NCBI GenBank assembly: GCA_900547555.1
Contig: URHG01000005.1
Location: forward strand, 1-64,000
Reading direction: 5' to 3'
Source of the DNA: an uncultured Porphyromonadaceae bacterium
Lineage (GTDB): Bacteria; Bacteroidota; Bacteroidia; Bacteroidales; UBA11471
Length of the DNA stretch: 64,000 bases
Part shown: in pieces, positions 26,831-35,031 of the stretch
Layout: each line of letters begins with the position of its first letter
Position numbering within the stretch: the first letter of the stretch is position 1
Notes under the pieces: generated by a model
What the model was told of the DNA's origin: nothing
What the model saw: only the letters and a program-made list of their open reading frames with translations
The model's database searches: none
Translations under genes and position numbers: made by a program

Positions 26831-28048
26831 ATGGAAAACAGATTTTTCAAATCGATAAAAACAGGTCTCGCCGATATTTGCTACATCTGGCGCAAAGAAT
26901 ATGTAGCAGTATTCCGCGATGTAGGAGCCATGCTCTTTTTCTTTGCTCTGCCCTTTGCCTACCCGTTGCTGTATGCATTCATATACAATACCGAGGTAGT
27001 ATATGATGTACCTTTGGCCGTAGTAGACAATTCCCGTACGCAACTGAGCCGGGAGATGTGCCGCAGGATCGACGCTTCTCCCAATACCGAGATACTGTCT
27101 TATTGCGCCAATCTCGACGAAGCGAAAGAGTTGATGTACAAACGCGACTGTTTCGGTATCTTGGAAATTCCCGCAGACTTCGACAAGAAATTGGCCCGAG
27201 GAGAACAAAGTCCGGTAATTTTCTATTCCGACATGAGTTTGCTGCTGAATTACAAAAACTTCCTGATTACTCTCACCGACGTCTCTCTCGATATGGGAAA
27301 AGAATTGCAAAGCCGCACGCTCACCGGAGCGACACCTGCACAAATCGATATGGTAACCGACCCCATACCTTCTTTCTCGTTTGTACTATATAATCCGTCA
27401 GGAGGTTTCGCATCATTCATCATTCCCGCCCTACTGGTCGTCATCTTGCAACAGAGCATCATTCTCGGCATAGGAATTCTTGCCGGCGGCCTTTATGAAC
27501 ACAGGAAACTGAGACATTACTATCAAAATCGGGAGAAAATACGTAACAATGTATTGCACCTTGTTTTAGGGAAAGCAATCTGCTATTACAGCCTGTTCAT
27601 TGTTACGACCATGTATATGCTGCATATCATTCCATGGCTTTTCGATTACCCGCAACTGGGCAATCAATGGGAGATATACTCCTTCATGGCCCCGTTCTTG
27701 CTGTCATCGATATTTTTTGGTATAACATTGTCGGTCTTCGTTCGCGAACGGGAAAGCGTATTCCTGATTATCGTCTTCACCTCCATGATATTCCTCTTTG
27801 CCAGCGGCATTACATGGCCGTACGACCGTATGCCCGTAATCTGGCAAATTTTGGGTGGACTCATTCCCTCGACTTGGGGTGTCGAAGGCTTTATCCGCAT
27901 GAACACCGAAGGTGCTACCATCAGCGATGTACGTGGGCCGTTCCTCAACCTATGGATCCTTACCGGTATTTACTTCGTAACGGCTTGTATCGTTTACAAT
28001 TATCAAATATGGAAAGACAAGAAACGACAGCAAATAGAAACGACATAG
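26831..28048 (+). CDS. ABC-2 type transporter permease (second)
   Basis: A 405-aa permease with the same layout as its neighbour: one N-terminal helix near 33-55 (LFFFALPFAYPLLYAFIY), a large periplasmic segment, then five or more helices from ~190 to 395. The two permeases share the YVAVFRD/VRELH-like start and the VVDxS(R/A)T loop, indicating an old duplication and likely heterodimer. It ends the operon; a hairpin follows. No ATPase gene is adjacent on either side. Confidence 0.88.
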   Translation: MENRFFKSIKTGLADICYIWRKEYVAVFRDVGAMLFFFALPFAYPLLYAFIYNTEVVYDVPLAVVDNSRTQLSREMCRRIDASPNTEILSYCANLDEAKELMYKRDCFGILEIPADFDKKLARGEQSPVIFYSDMSLLLNYKNFLITLTDVSLDMGKELQSRTLTGATPAQIDMVTDPIPSFSFVLYNPSGGFASFIIPALLVVILQQSIILGIGILAGGLYEHRKLRHYYQNREKIRNNVLHLVLGKAICYYSLFIVTTMYMLHIIPWLFDYPQLGNQWEIYSFMAPFLLSSIFFGITLSVFVRERESVFLIIVFTSMIFLFASGITWPYDRMPVIWQILGGLIPSTWGVEGFIRMNTEGATISDVRGPFLNLWILTGIYFVTACIVYNYQIWKDKKRQQIETT

Positions 28049-28053
28049 AACCA

Positions 28054-28090
28054 GAACGAGGGGCGAGAACAAAATTCTCACCCCTCGTTC
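28054..28090 (+). terminator. Terminator-like hairpin after the ABC-2 operon
   Basis: GAACGAGGGGCGAGAA pairs with TTCTCACCCCTCGTTC (one mismatch) around a 5-base loop; the downstream T-run is short. Confidence 0.6.
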
Positions 28091-28171
28091 CTTTACCAAC
28101 AGCCGACCTCTGAATACCTCTCGTCTCAGCCCCAATATATCTTCGGCCGAACACTCTGAAATAACTTGTTT

Positions 28172-29275
28172 TTAACGCATCGTATAGACGACAAGCACAG
28201 CACCGTCATGCTTCAAGAGGTTCTCTGTTTTTTCATCGGCCCTTGTAAATCCATGCTCCACAAGTTCTTGGTACACCAAGTAATCGCATAAATAGCTGTA
28301 AAGGTGTTCTCCATCACTTCCAATGGGTGTCAGAAGCCCTTTATAGGCATTGTAGTAATCGTTTTTCGATAATCGTCCCGATGGTATATCGTAAACATAA
28401 TCATATAAAAAGTCTCTTTGAGAGAGCATAAATATTATATAGTTTTTATGCCATATAGGAGTCTGTGCCAAATAATTATAATTACCCTTATCAATCTTAT
28501 CCAAGTTTTGCCGAAACTTCCGGGGTATTCTGTTGGGAAACTCTATCGCAATCTGTCTCATCGAATCTTTTCCCACAAAAAGATACAAATCGTCAGAAGA
28601 AGCCGAAGTAAATACGATTCCTTGTTGAGATGGCATAAAATATTTCTTTCTACCGACAAAATCAAACTGACCCTCAGTATATTCAAGCATCTTTCGCTTT
28701 ATGCGCATCTCCTTGTCGGTAATAAAAATCTTATAGGGGTCTTGTTGCATATTGGGTCTTCCATTCCGATACGGGATATAGGTAAATATAAAATATCCGT
28801 CGGGCAATATTTCCATGTCCCACGCTACGAACGGAAGATTCAACGGCCGCTCGTACACCCCGCTATACCCATTATATACCAATACTTTATGCCGATAATT
28901 ATCTATTACATAAATAGAGGAACTATCCACGGAAAAACTTTTCATTTCCAAATATTCCTCAGGGCCATTTCCTCGGTTTGCCAATACAAATTTCAGATTT
29001 CCTTCCTTGTCATAAACTACAATCTTTTGGGTACGAAAATCCGCAAGATAAAGCAATCCGTTTTTGGCGATAAATTTATCAACGTCGAATAACATGGTAT
29101 TCTCTTGTTCTTCCAACAAAAGATAACTTACGGTATCGATATGATACCGCAATAGAGTATCGGCATTTTCTACATCGAACACCCATATAGTTTCGGCTTG
29201 TGTAACCGAACTTTCCTTTTCATTTACACAAGCCGAAACTACAAGCAGGAATAAAGCAAAGATTAAATTTCTCAT
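28172..29275 (-). CDS. Six-bladed beta-propeller lipoprotein
   Basis: A 367-aa lipoprotein; the chosen ATG at 29275 gives a signal peptide with lipobox VVSAC (Cys15). The body shows repeated strand motifs such as LLYLADFRTQKIVVYDKEGN and the NRGNGPEEYLEM turn that is shared with the BF3164-like propellers at 11.3 and 13.2 kb. An upstream in-frame ATG at 29314 is less likely. Function unknown. gldH lies 65 bases upstream in the same direction, so the two could share a transcript. Confidence 0.75.
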   Translation of the reverse strand: MRNLIFALFLLVVSACVNEKESSVTQAETIWVFDVENADTLLRYHIDTVSYLLLEEQENTMLFDVDKFIAKNGLLYLADFRTQKIVVYDKEGNLKFVLANRGNGPEEYLEMKSFSVDSSSIYVIDNYRHKVLVYNGYSGVYERPLNLPFVAWDMEILPDGYFIFTYIPYRNGRPNMQQDPYKIFITDKEMRIKRKMLEYTEGQFDFVGRKKYFMPSQQGIVFTSASSDDLYLFVGKDSMRQIAIEFPNRIPRKFRQNLDKIDKGNYNYLAQTPIWHKNYIIFMLSQRDFLYDYVYDIPSGRLSKNDYYNAYKGLLTPIGSDGEHLYSYLCDYLVYQELVEHGFTRADEKTENLLKHDGAVLVVYTMR

Positions 29276-29340
29276 TATCGTCCAACATACATAAATAAAA
29301 GGGATTACTTGCACTTCACGTTATCCTCTCCACAAAAAAA

Positions 29341-29805
29341 TTACTTCGGAAGTACTTTCAAACCGACATCGGTTATACCGTGAAGGAGGGTATCTCTCAT
29401 GCCTTGCTGGACAATGACATGCCATATACCCGATTTATCGAAACGAAAAGATGATTTGAACGGAATCTCCTGCTGCATCAACGCGCCGATACCCGCACCA
29501 AGCCAACGCCCGTATTCATCGGCCAAAACACAATTCAACGTATCGGTTGTCTGCACGCTATCGGGTGAAACCGTCGTTATAAAAAGCCACAAATTACTAT
29601 ATCGATAATCATCGGTATAACGCATTCCTATACAAAGGTCATACACCCCGGCCGTATTGATCACGGGCAAAGAGACACGCACAAGCGAATCGGCATGCCA
29701 CCCTTTCTCATCGAGATGACGATACTCCTGTGTCTCATTCGGAGCGAACCGGCAACCCGACAAAAAGACTAGAAAAAGGACTATATAAAATACCGCTCTA
29801 CTCAT
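29341..29805 (-). CDS. gldH: Gliding motility lipoprotein GldH
   Basis: A 154-aa lipoprotein with signal peptide and lipobox FLSGC (Cys18). It matches the GldH pattern (RYTDDYRYSNLWLFI, TLNCVLADEYGRWLGAGIG and SGIWHVIVQQGMRD). In gliding relatives it is needed for motility and type IX secretion; in non-motile Bacteroidales its role is not settled. The start at 29805 overlaps the ricT stop by 8 bases, and the longer open frame to 30054 is only the antisense-phase continuation through ricT's low-complexity tail. Confidence 0.85.
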   Translation of the reverse strand: MSRAVFYIVLFLVFLSGCRFAPNETQEYRHLDEKGWHADSLVRVSLPVINTAGVYDLCIGMRYTDDYRYSNLWLFITTVSPDSVQTTDTLNCVLADEYGRWLGAGIGALMQQEIPFKSSFRFDKSGIWHVIVQQGMRDTLLHGITDVGLKVLPK

Positions 29806-31204
29806 TTTTATCCGATGCCGGTTTCTGTCGGGAAGTATCTTTATCGGGATTGTTTTCGTTGCTACGGCGATTATTGTCCCGACGCGGATTATTATTCCGG
29901 CGATTATCGAAACGGCGATTGTTATTCTGCCGGAAATTTTTCTCTCCGGAATTGGGATTCGGGCGAACAGCGGAATCCGGTGCGGACGAATTGTTTCCTC
30001 CACGCGCATTACCGGTCTGATTTTGATTGCTTTCACCATTCTGCACGGCAGCATCTACACCCGGACGTTTTTTCTTTTTCCGATTATTGTTCTGATTCTG
30101 GCGATTCTTTTTGTCAAATCTCGTAACGCTATCCTGTCCCACAACATCTTCAAACTCTTTCCGTACCGGCTCTTTTCCCGTCTCTACGGCCAACGTATCG
30201 GGCTTGATGCCCCGTTTATTCAAAGCAATCACTTCAAATGCCCGTCGGGCGTCGATCGTAACAAGATTGGCGGCAACCTCTTTCGAGGAAGAATAGGTTA
30301 TCTGACGTTTGAATATATCGGTCTTGAAATGGAAAAACGTTCCGTCTTGCGTTTCCAAAGGTATTTCCCGGGAAGGCAGCCGTTTCTGACCTTCGACATA
30401 GGCATCGACTTCGAAATTGAGGCAGCATTTGAGCTTTGCACACTGCCCGGCCAATTTTTGAGGATTCAATGAAATATCTTGAAAACGTGCGGCACTGGTG
30501 GCCACCGATACGAAATTGCTCATCCACGAAGAACAGCAAAGCTGACGTCCGCACGGGCCGATTCCTCCGATACGCCCGGCTTCCTGACGGGCGCCGATCT
30601 GCTTCATCTCGATGCGTACACGGAATACTTCGGCCAAAACCTTGATCAACTGGCGAAAATCCACCCGATCATCGGCTATATAATAAAAAATAGCCTTATT
30701 CCCATCACCCTGATACTCGACATCACCGATTTTCATATTGAGGTGAAGATCCTCGGCAATTTTTCTGGCCCGTAACATTGTAGAATGTTCCCGCGCCTTA
30801 GCCTCTTTATACTTTTCGAGATCGTTGGGCTTTGCCTTACGATACACCCGTTTGAGATCGGGATTATCGAGCTTCACCCCGTTTTTTTTCATCTGTAACA
30901 ATACCAAACGACCGGTAAGCGAAACGACTCCGATATCATGCCCGGGGTTTCCTTCCACAGCCACGACATCGCCCTTTTCGAGGCGCAAATGCACCGAGTT
31001 CTTATAATACCCTTTACGTGTATTCTTGAACTGTACCTCGACCATTTCGGTATCATCGTGCGACTCGGGAATATCCGACAACCAATCGTAGCAATGGAGC
31101 TTCCCGCCGCACTGAGCCACGACAGCCGCCGACTGATCGGGCGACGGTTGCTGATCGGGTACGGTATTATTTATATTTTCGGGTTGTTTATTGTCCATAG
31201 TCAT
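29798..31204 (-). CDS. ricT: PSP1-domain protein (RicT/YaaT-like)
   Basis: A 468-aa cytoplasmic protein. The PSP1 region at ~70-300 carries IFYYIADDRVDFRQL, RIGGIGPCGRQLCC and LKCCLNFEVDAY, with the cysteines that bind a Fe-S cluster in the RicAFT complex of Bacillus. From about residue 385 it has a basic, asparagine- and arginine-rich low-complexity tail. In Bacillus, RicT works with RNase Y; rny is the upstream gene here, which supports a similar RNA-processing link. Overlaps gldH at its 3' end. The exact partners RicA and RicF are not seen. Confidence 0.85.
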   Translation of the reverse strand: MTMDNKQPENINNTVPDQQPSPDQSAAVVAQCGGKLHCYDWLSDIPESHDDTEMVEVQFKNTRKGYYKNSVHLRLEKGDVVAVEGNPGHDIGVVSLTGRLVLLQMKKNGVKLDNPDLKRVYRKAKPNDLEKYKEAKAREHSTMLRARKIAEDLHLNMKIGDVEYQGDGNKAIFYYIADDRVDFRQLIKVLAEVFRVRIEMKQIGARQEAGRIGGIGPCGRQLCCSSWMSNFVSVATSAARFQDISLNPQKLAGQCAKLKCCLNFEVDAYVEGQKRLPSREIPLETQDGTFFHFKTDIFKRQITYSSSKEVAANLVTIDARRAFEVIALNKRGIKPDTLAVETGKEPVRKEFEDVVGQDSVTRFDKKNRQNQNNNRKKKKRPGVDAAVQNGESNQNQTGNARGGNNSSAPDSAVRPNPNSGEKNFRQNNNRRFDNRRNNNPRRDNNRRSNENNPDKDTSRQKPASDKNE

Positions 31205-31214
31205 AACTTATATA

Positions 31215-31258
31215 CCCGTCCGTCTTCCGAGCCAATGAAGCTCGAAAAGACGGACGGG
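31215..31258 (-). other. Strong hairpin between rny and ricT
   Basis: CCCGTCCGTCTT / AAGACGGACGGG plus inner CGAGC / GCTCG arms. It lies in the 67-base gap. No T-run follows on the minus strand, so it may be an attenuator or RNA-stability element rather than a full terminator. Confidence 0.55.
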
Positions 31259-31271
31259 AGAATGGCTGTTC

Positions 31272-32816
31272 TTATTTGGCAAAACTTACGGCACGAGTTT
31301 CACGGATAACCGTGATTTTCACCTGTCCAGGATAAGTCATTTCATCTTGGATACGCTTAGCGATCTCGGCCGAAAGCGTCTCGATTTCCGAGTCGTCAAT
31401 CTTATCGGCACCTACAATGACCCGCAATTCGCGGCCGGCTTGTATGGCATACGTTTTGAGAACGCCGGGATAGGAAAGCGCCAACTGTTCGAGGTCATTG
31501 AGTCGCTTGATATAGGCTTCGACAATTTCCCGACGAGCTCCGGGACGGGCACCCGATATAGCATCGCACACCTGTACGATGGGAGCCAGCAAACTGGTCA
31601 TCTCCGTCTCGTCATGGTGAGCTCCGATGGCGTTACAGATTTCGGGTTTCTCTTTGTATTTTTCGGCCAACTTCATACCTAAAAGTGCATGCGGCAACTC
31701 GGGTTCGTCATCGGGCACCTTACCTATGTCATGCAAAAGCCCGGCACGTTTGGCTTTCTTGGGATTGAGGCCTAGCTCCGAAGCCATGATGGCACAGAGA
31801 TTGGCCGTTTCACGGGAGTGTTGCAACAAATTCTGCCCATACGAAGAACGGTATTTCATTTTACCGACCAAACGTATCAGTTCGGGGTGCAAACCATGAA
31901 TACCGAGATCGATAGCGGTACGTTTTCCGGTCTCGATAATCTCCTCCTCGACCTGTTTACGCACTTTTGCAACGACTTCTTCAATACGGGCCGGGTGAAT
32001 CCGCCCATCGGTTACGAGTTGATGCAAAGCCAGACGCGCTATTTCGCGACGCACAGGGTCGAAACCCGACAGCACAATAGCCTCGGGCGTATCATCGACG
32101 ATGATCTCGATACCGGTAGCCGCTTCGAGAGCACGTATGTTACGGCCTTCCCGACCGATAATACGACCCTTGATTTCATCGGAATCGATATGGAACACCG
32201 TTACCGAATTTTCAATAGCTGTCTCGGTCGCTACCCGCTGAATCGTTTTAATAACGATACTTTTGGCCTCCTTGTTAGCCGTCATGCGGGCTTCGTCCAT
32301 AATATCATTGATATAAGATGCGGCTTGCGTCTTGGCCTCCTCTTTCAGAGACTCTACAAGACGGTCTTTTGCTTCTTCGGCCGACAATCCCGAAATATGT
32401 TCGAGTTTTTCTACCTCGGCTTTATGCAACCGTTCCAATTCCGCTTTTTTCTTTTCGACCATGTCGACCTGCGTAGTCAGACTGGTGCGAATCGCTTCGA
32501 CCTCGGTCTTTTTGCGTTGCAATTCCTGCTGTTGCTGGTTGAGCTGTATCTCGCGTTGGCGGGCTTTTGCCTCGGCCGCCTGCACTTTGGAACTGCGTAC
32601 GGCCATCTGTTTTTCGAGATCGGCTTTCATTGAGATAAATTTCTCTTTGACTTCAAGCATTTTATCTCTTTTTATCGTTTCTGCTTCGGCTCGGGCCTCA
32701 TCGAGAATCGAGCGAGATCGGGAACCGAGACGCATCTTATAGAGTACCATACACACGACTACTCCTACGACAACACCTACCAAAGCTCCGACCGACAATA
32801 ATGTCATCATTTCCAT
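31272..32816 (-). CDS. rny: Ribonuclease Y
   Basis: Membrane-anchored endoribonuclease that initiates mRNA decay. The 514-aa protein has an N-terminal transmembrane helix (~8-26), a long coiled coil (~30-190), a KH domain with [13 protein letters not shown] near 214-226, and an HD domain with LLHDIGKV near 357 providing the metal-binding H and D. Length is typical. It is followed by ricT and preceded by zapA on the same strand. Confidence 0.95.
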   Translation of the reverse strand: MEMMTLLSVGALVGVVVGVVVCMVLYKMRLGSRSRSILDEARAEAETIKRDKMLEVKEKFISMKADLEKQMAVRSSKVQAAEAKARQREIQLNQQQQELQRKKTEVEAIRTSLTTQVDMVEKKKAELERLHKAEVEKLEHISGLSAEEAKDRLVESLKEEAKTQAASYINDIMDEARMTANKEAKSIVIKTIQRVATETAIENSVTVFHIDSDEIKGRIIGREGRNIRALEAATGIEIIVDDTPEAIVLSGFDPVRREIARLALHQLVTDGRIHPARIEEVVAKVRKQVEEEIIETGKRTAIDLGIHGLHPELIRLVGKMKYRSSYGQNLLQHSRETANLCAIMASELGLNPKKAKRAGLLHDIGKVPDDEPELPHALLGMKLAEKYKEKPEICNAIGAHHDETEMTSLLAPIVQVCDAISGARPGARREIVEAYIKRLNDLEQLALSYPGVLKTYAIQAGRELRVIVGADKIDDSEIETLSAEIAKRIQDEMTYPGQVKITVIRETRAVSFAK

Positions 32817-32910
32817 TTGTTCGTTGTTTTAATGTTCAAAAAAAGCACCACATCAAGAGCTTGCGATCTTGTTGCAGTGCAGGATAAAAGTATTGTTTTT
32901 TAATATGTTA

Positions 32911-33252
32911 TCAATCGTCTCCCGGAAGATTTCCGGTTTGCTGCAAATAGCTTTCCAATCCGGCATCGATACGCTGTATATCTTCTGCCAGCAACTCGGC
33001 ATCGTTCGTCATCCCCAATTTCAGGAGATCATATGCGATATCCCAAGCAGCCATCGAGAGTAAATCTTGCAAATCGAGATACTGAGAAGCCTCGAAACGC
33101 ACTTCATATTGATTTGCCCTTTTATTTATCAGCTCGGCGGCTCTCCGCGCAAGAGGTTCTTGCTCTCTGAGCTTTTCTCGCTCGACATACAATGTATAAG
33201 AGCGGTTGGCTATTGTAACAGTTATACGTTGTTTACTTTGTTTATCGTTCAT
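32911..33252 (-). CDS. zapA: Cell division protein ZapA
   Basis: A 113-aa cytoplasmic protein that bundles FtsZ filaments. The N-terminal ITVTIANRSYTLYV block and the following LARRAAELINKRANQYE helix match ZapA, with a C-terminal coiled coil. A small coiled-coil gene lies 10 bases upstream and rny 94 bases downstream on the same strand. The 94-base gap to rny holds no gene I can support. Confidence 0.85.
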   Translation of the reverse strand: MNDKQSKQRITVTIANRSYTLYVEREKLREQEPLARRAAELINKRANQYEVRFEASQYLDLQDLLSMAAWDIAYDLLKLGMTNDAELLAEDIQRIDAGLESYLQQTGNLPGDD

Positions 33253-33262
33253 CGCATCTGTT

Positions 33263-33556
33263 CTATTCGTTCAAGAGAGAGATGCATTTGTCGATTTCCC
33301 GCACCAACTTATCAAATCGGCTGCGCGCCGCGGTCCAATCGCCCTCTTGCGAGGCAACGGCCTGCGCCATAGCCAGACTTCTGTATTTGGCATGGATATT
33401 TTCCAATTCTTTTTGCAAGGCAGCGATCGATTCTTCTCTTTCCTGCAACCGTACCTCGAGACACTTACATCGCTCTACCAATGCGGTATGGCGAGCCATC
33501 AACTCGTCCACATGATCCCGCAATCTGTCGATTGTCTCCCTCGGACTACCTGCCAT
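33263..33556 (-). CDS. Small coiled-coil protein upstream of zapA
   Basis: A 97-aa largely helical protein with heptad-like leucines (RLRDHVDELMARHTALVER and SIAALQKELENIHAKYRSL). Coiled-coil proteins of this size lie just before zapA in many Bacteroidetes; a division role analogous to ZapB is inference from position. The operon has a promoter immediately upstream. Confidence 0.65.
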   Translation of the reverse strand: MAGSPRETIDRLRDHVDELMARHTALVERCKCLEVRLQEREESIAALQKELENIHAKYRSLAMAQAVASQEGDWTAARSRFDKLVREIDKCISLLNE

Positions 33557-33575
33557 TTTATACCGAAAATCTATA

Positions 33576-33607
33576 CAAATATAGACTTTCCTTTCTGAAA
33601 ATACAAC
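33576..33607 (-). promoter_or_regulatory. Promoter of the coiled-coil/zapA operon
   Basis: Minus-strand GTTG (33604-33607, one mismatch to TTTG), 20 bases, then TATATTTG (33576-33583), about 20 bases before the start codon at 33556. Confidence 0.6.
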
Positions 33608-33678
33608 TTATTGTCGGATTTTCTCGATTTTTTTCATTTTATTTTCATTATTTCTCTCTCTATAATACACAATATACC

Positions 33679-33686
33679 TATCTTTG
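33679..33686 (+). promoter_or_regulatory. -7 box for the RND efflux operon
   Basis: TATCTTTG, 173 bases before the adaptor start; TTTC at 33651-33654 is the nearest -33 candidate. The rest of the 302-base gap (33557-33858) has no gene. Confidence 0.5.
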
Positions 33687-33858
33687 CCATGCAGATGAAA
33701 AAGACGGAAAATCCCTTGTAATAAGGTATTTTACCGTGTTTTTTATTTAAAATGAGATCTTTTGAACCATAAAATTTTAACAATCGTTAATCACTTCAAT
33801 AAGACACAATAGGTATTCCAGACAGACAATCAACGATAAAATAAAAGTGCAATTATCT

Positions 33859-35007
33859 ATGAAATTGAAATTATCCATTCAGACCATCGCTTGCGCGATA
33901 CTGTGCATTTCATTATTTTCCTGCCAAGGAAAAAACACACAAGGCATGGGCGGATTTGCCCGCGAATATGCCGTCATGACTCTACAACCCTCGGCTATGG
34001 AGTGGTTCAGTAACTACCCGGCCCGTATCAAAGGTAAACAAGACATCGAGATACGTCCCAATGTCAGCGGATTCCTCACCGAACTTCTCGTCGACGAGGG
34101 ATCCCTCGTAAAAAAAGGAGACGTACTCTTCGTGGTCGATACGATTCCTTACAAAGCCGCTCTCAAAATTGCCGAAGCCAATGTCGAAGCGGCAAAAGCA
34201 TCGACCGAAACTGCCCGTCTCACCGCCGAGAATAAACGCGAATTGCAGAAAAAAGGCATCATCAGCGAATATGACCTGCAAATGGCAGAAAACAGTTATG
34301 CCTCGGCCCAAGCCCAACTGGCCCAAGCCGAAGCGCAACTGGTAAATGCCCGCAACAACGACTCCTATACCCGTGTTACCAGCCCCCTCACAGGAATTGT
34401 AGGTTCGATACCTTATCGGGTGGGAAGCCTCGTATCTTCTGCCACGACAACTCCGCTCACAACCGTATCGGACAACTCCGAAATGTATGTTTACTTTTCG
34501 ATGACCGAAAAACAAATCATGGAGATGGCCCACCAATACGGTGCCAACAATTTCTTGTCGAAACTCCCGGAGGTTTCTCTGAAACTGGCCGACGGAACCA
34601 CTTACCCCATAAAAGGTAAAATCGAAACCGTAAGCGGAATCATCGACACGCAGACGGGGTCATCGAGCATGCGCGCCACATTCAAGAACCCCGATCGTCT
34701 GTTGCGCAGCGGCGGTACAGGAAATATTCTGATCCCGATGAAAAACGATAAAGCCCTATTGATTCCGCAAAAAGCGACTTACGAAATTCAAGACAAAAAA
34801 TTCGTTTATGTCCTGAATGACGATTCGACCGTAAAATCGACGGAAATAACCATCGCATCGATCGACAACGGGAAAGAATACATGGTTCTTTCGGGCCTGA
34901 AAGAAGGCGACCGCATCGTTATCGAAGGCGTCAATTCGCTCAAAGACGGAATGCCTATCAAAGTGGCCGGCACACAAGAACAAGGCCAAGCACAAAGCAA
35001 CAAATAA
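33859..35007 (+). CDS. RND efflux periplasmic adaptor (AcrA family)
   Basis: A 382-aa lipoprotein with lipobox SLFSC (Cys23). It shows the lipoyl half KGKQDIEIRPNVSGFLTELLVDEGSLVKKGD, a coiled-coil hairpin at ~100-165, the second lipoyl half (RVTSPLTGIVGSIPYRVGSLV) and a C-terminal beta barrel and membrane-proximal domain. It connects the RND pump to the outer-membrane channel. A GTG 12 bases upstream is possible; the ATG is preferred. The pump gene follows after 24 bases. Confidence 0.93.
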   Translation: MKLKLSIQTIACAILCISLFSCQGKNTQGMGGFAREYAVMTLQPSAMEWFSNYPARIKGKQDIEIRPNVSGFLTELLVDEGSLVKKGDVLFVVDTIPYKAALKIAEANVEAAKASTETARLTAENKRELQKKGIISEYDLQMAENSYASAQAQLAQAEAQLVNARNNDSYTRVTSPLTGIVGSIPYRVGSLVSSATTTPLTTVSDNSEMYVYFSMTEKQIMEMAHQYGANNFLSKLPEVSLKLADGTTYPIKGKIETVSGIIDTQTGSSSMRATFKNPDRLLRSGGTGNILIPMKNDKALLIPQKATYEIQDKKFVYVLNDDSTVKSTEITIASIDNGKEYMVLSGLKEGDRIVIEGVNSLKDGMPIKVAGTQEQGQAQSNK

Positions 35008-35031
35008 AAACAACTTCGCAAATATAAAATT

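Noticed and set aside
29806..30054. Upstream extension of gldH
   Set aside because: Comes from the low-complexity tail of ricT read in another phase; the lipobox start at 29805 is far better.
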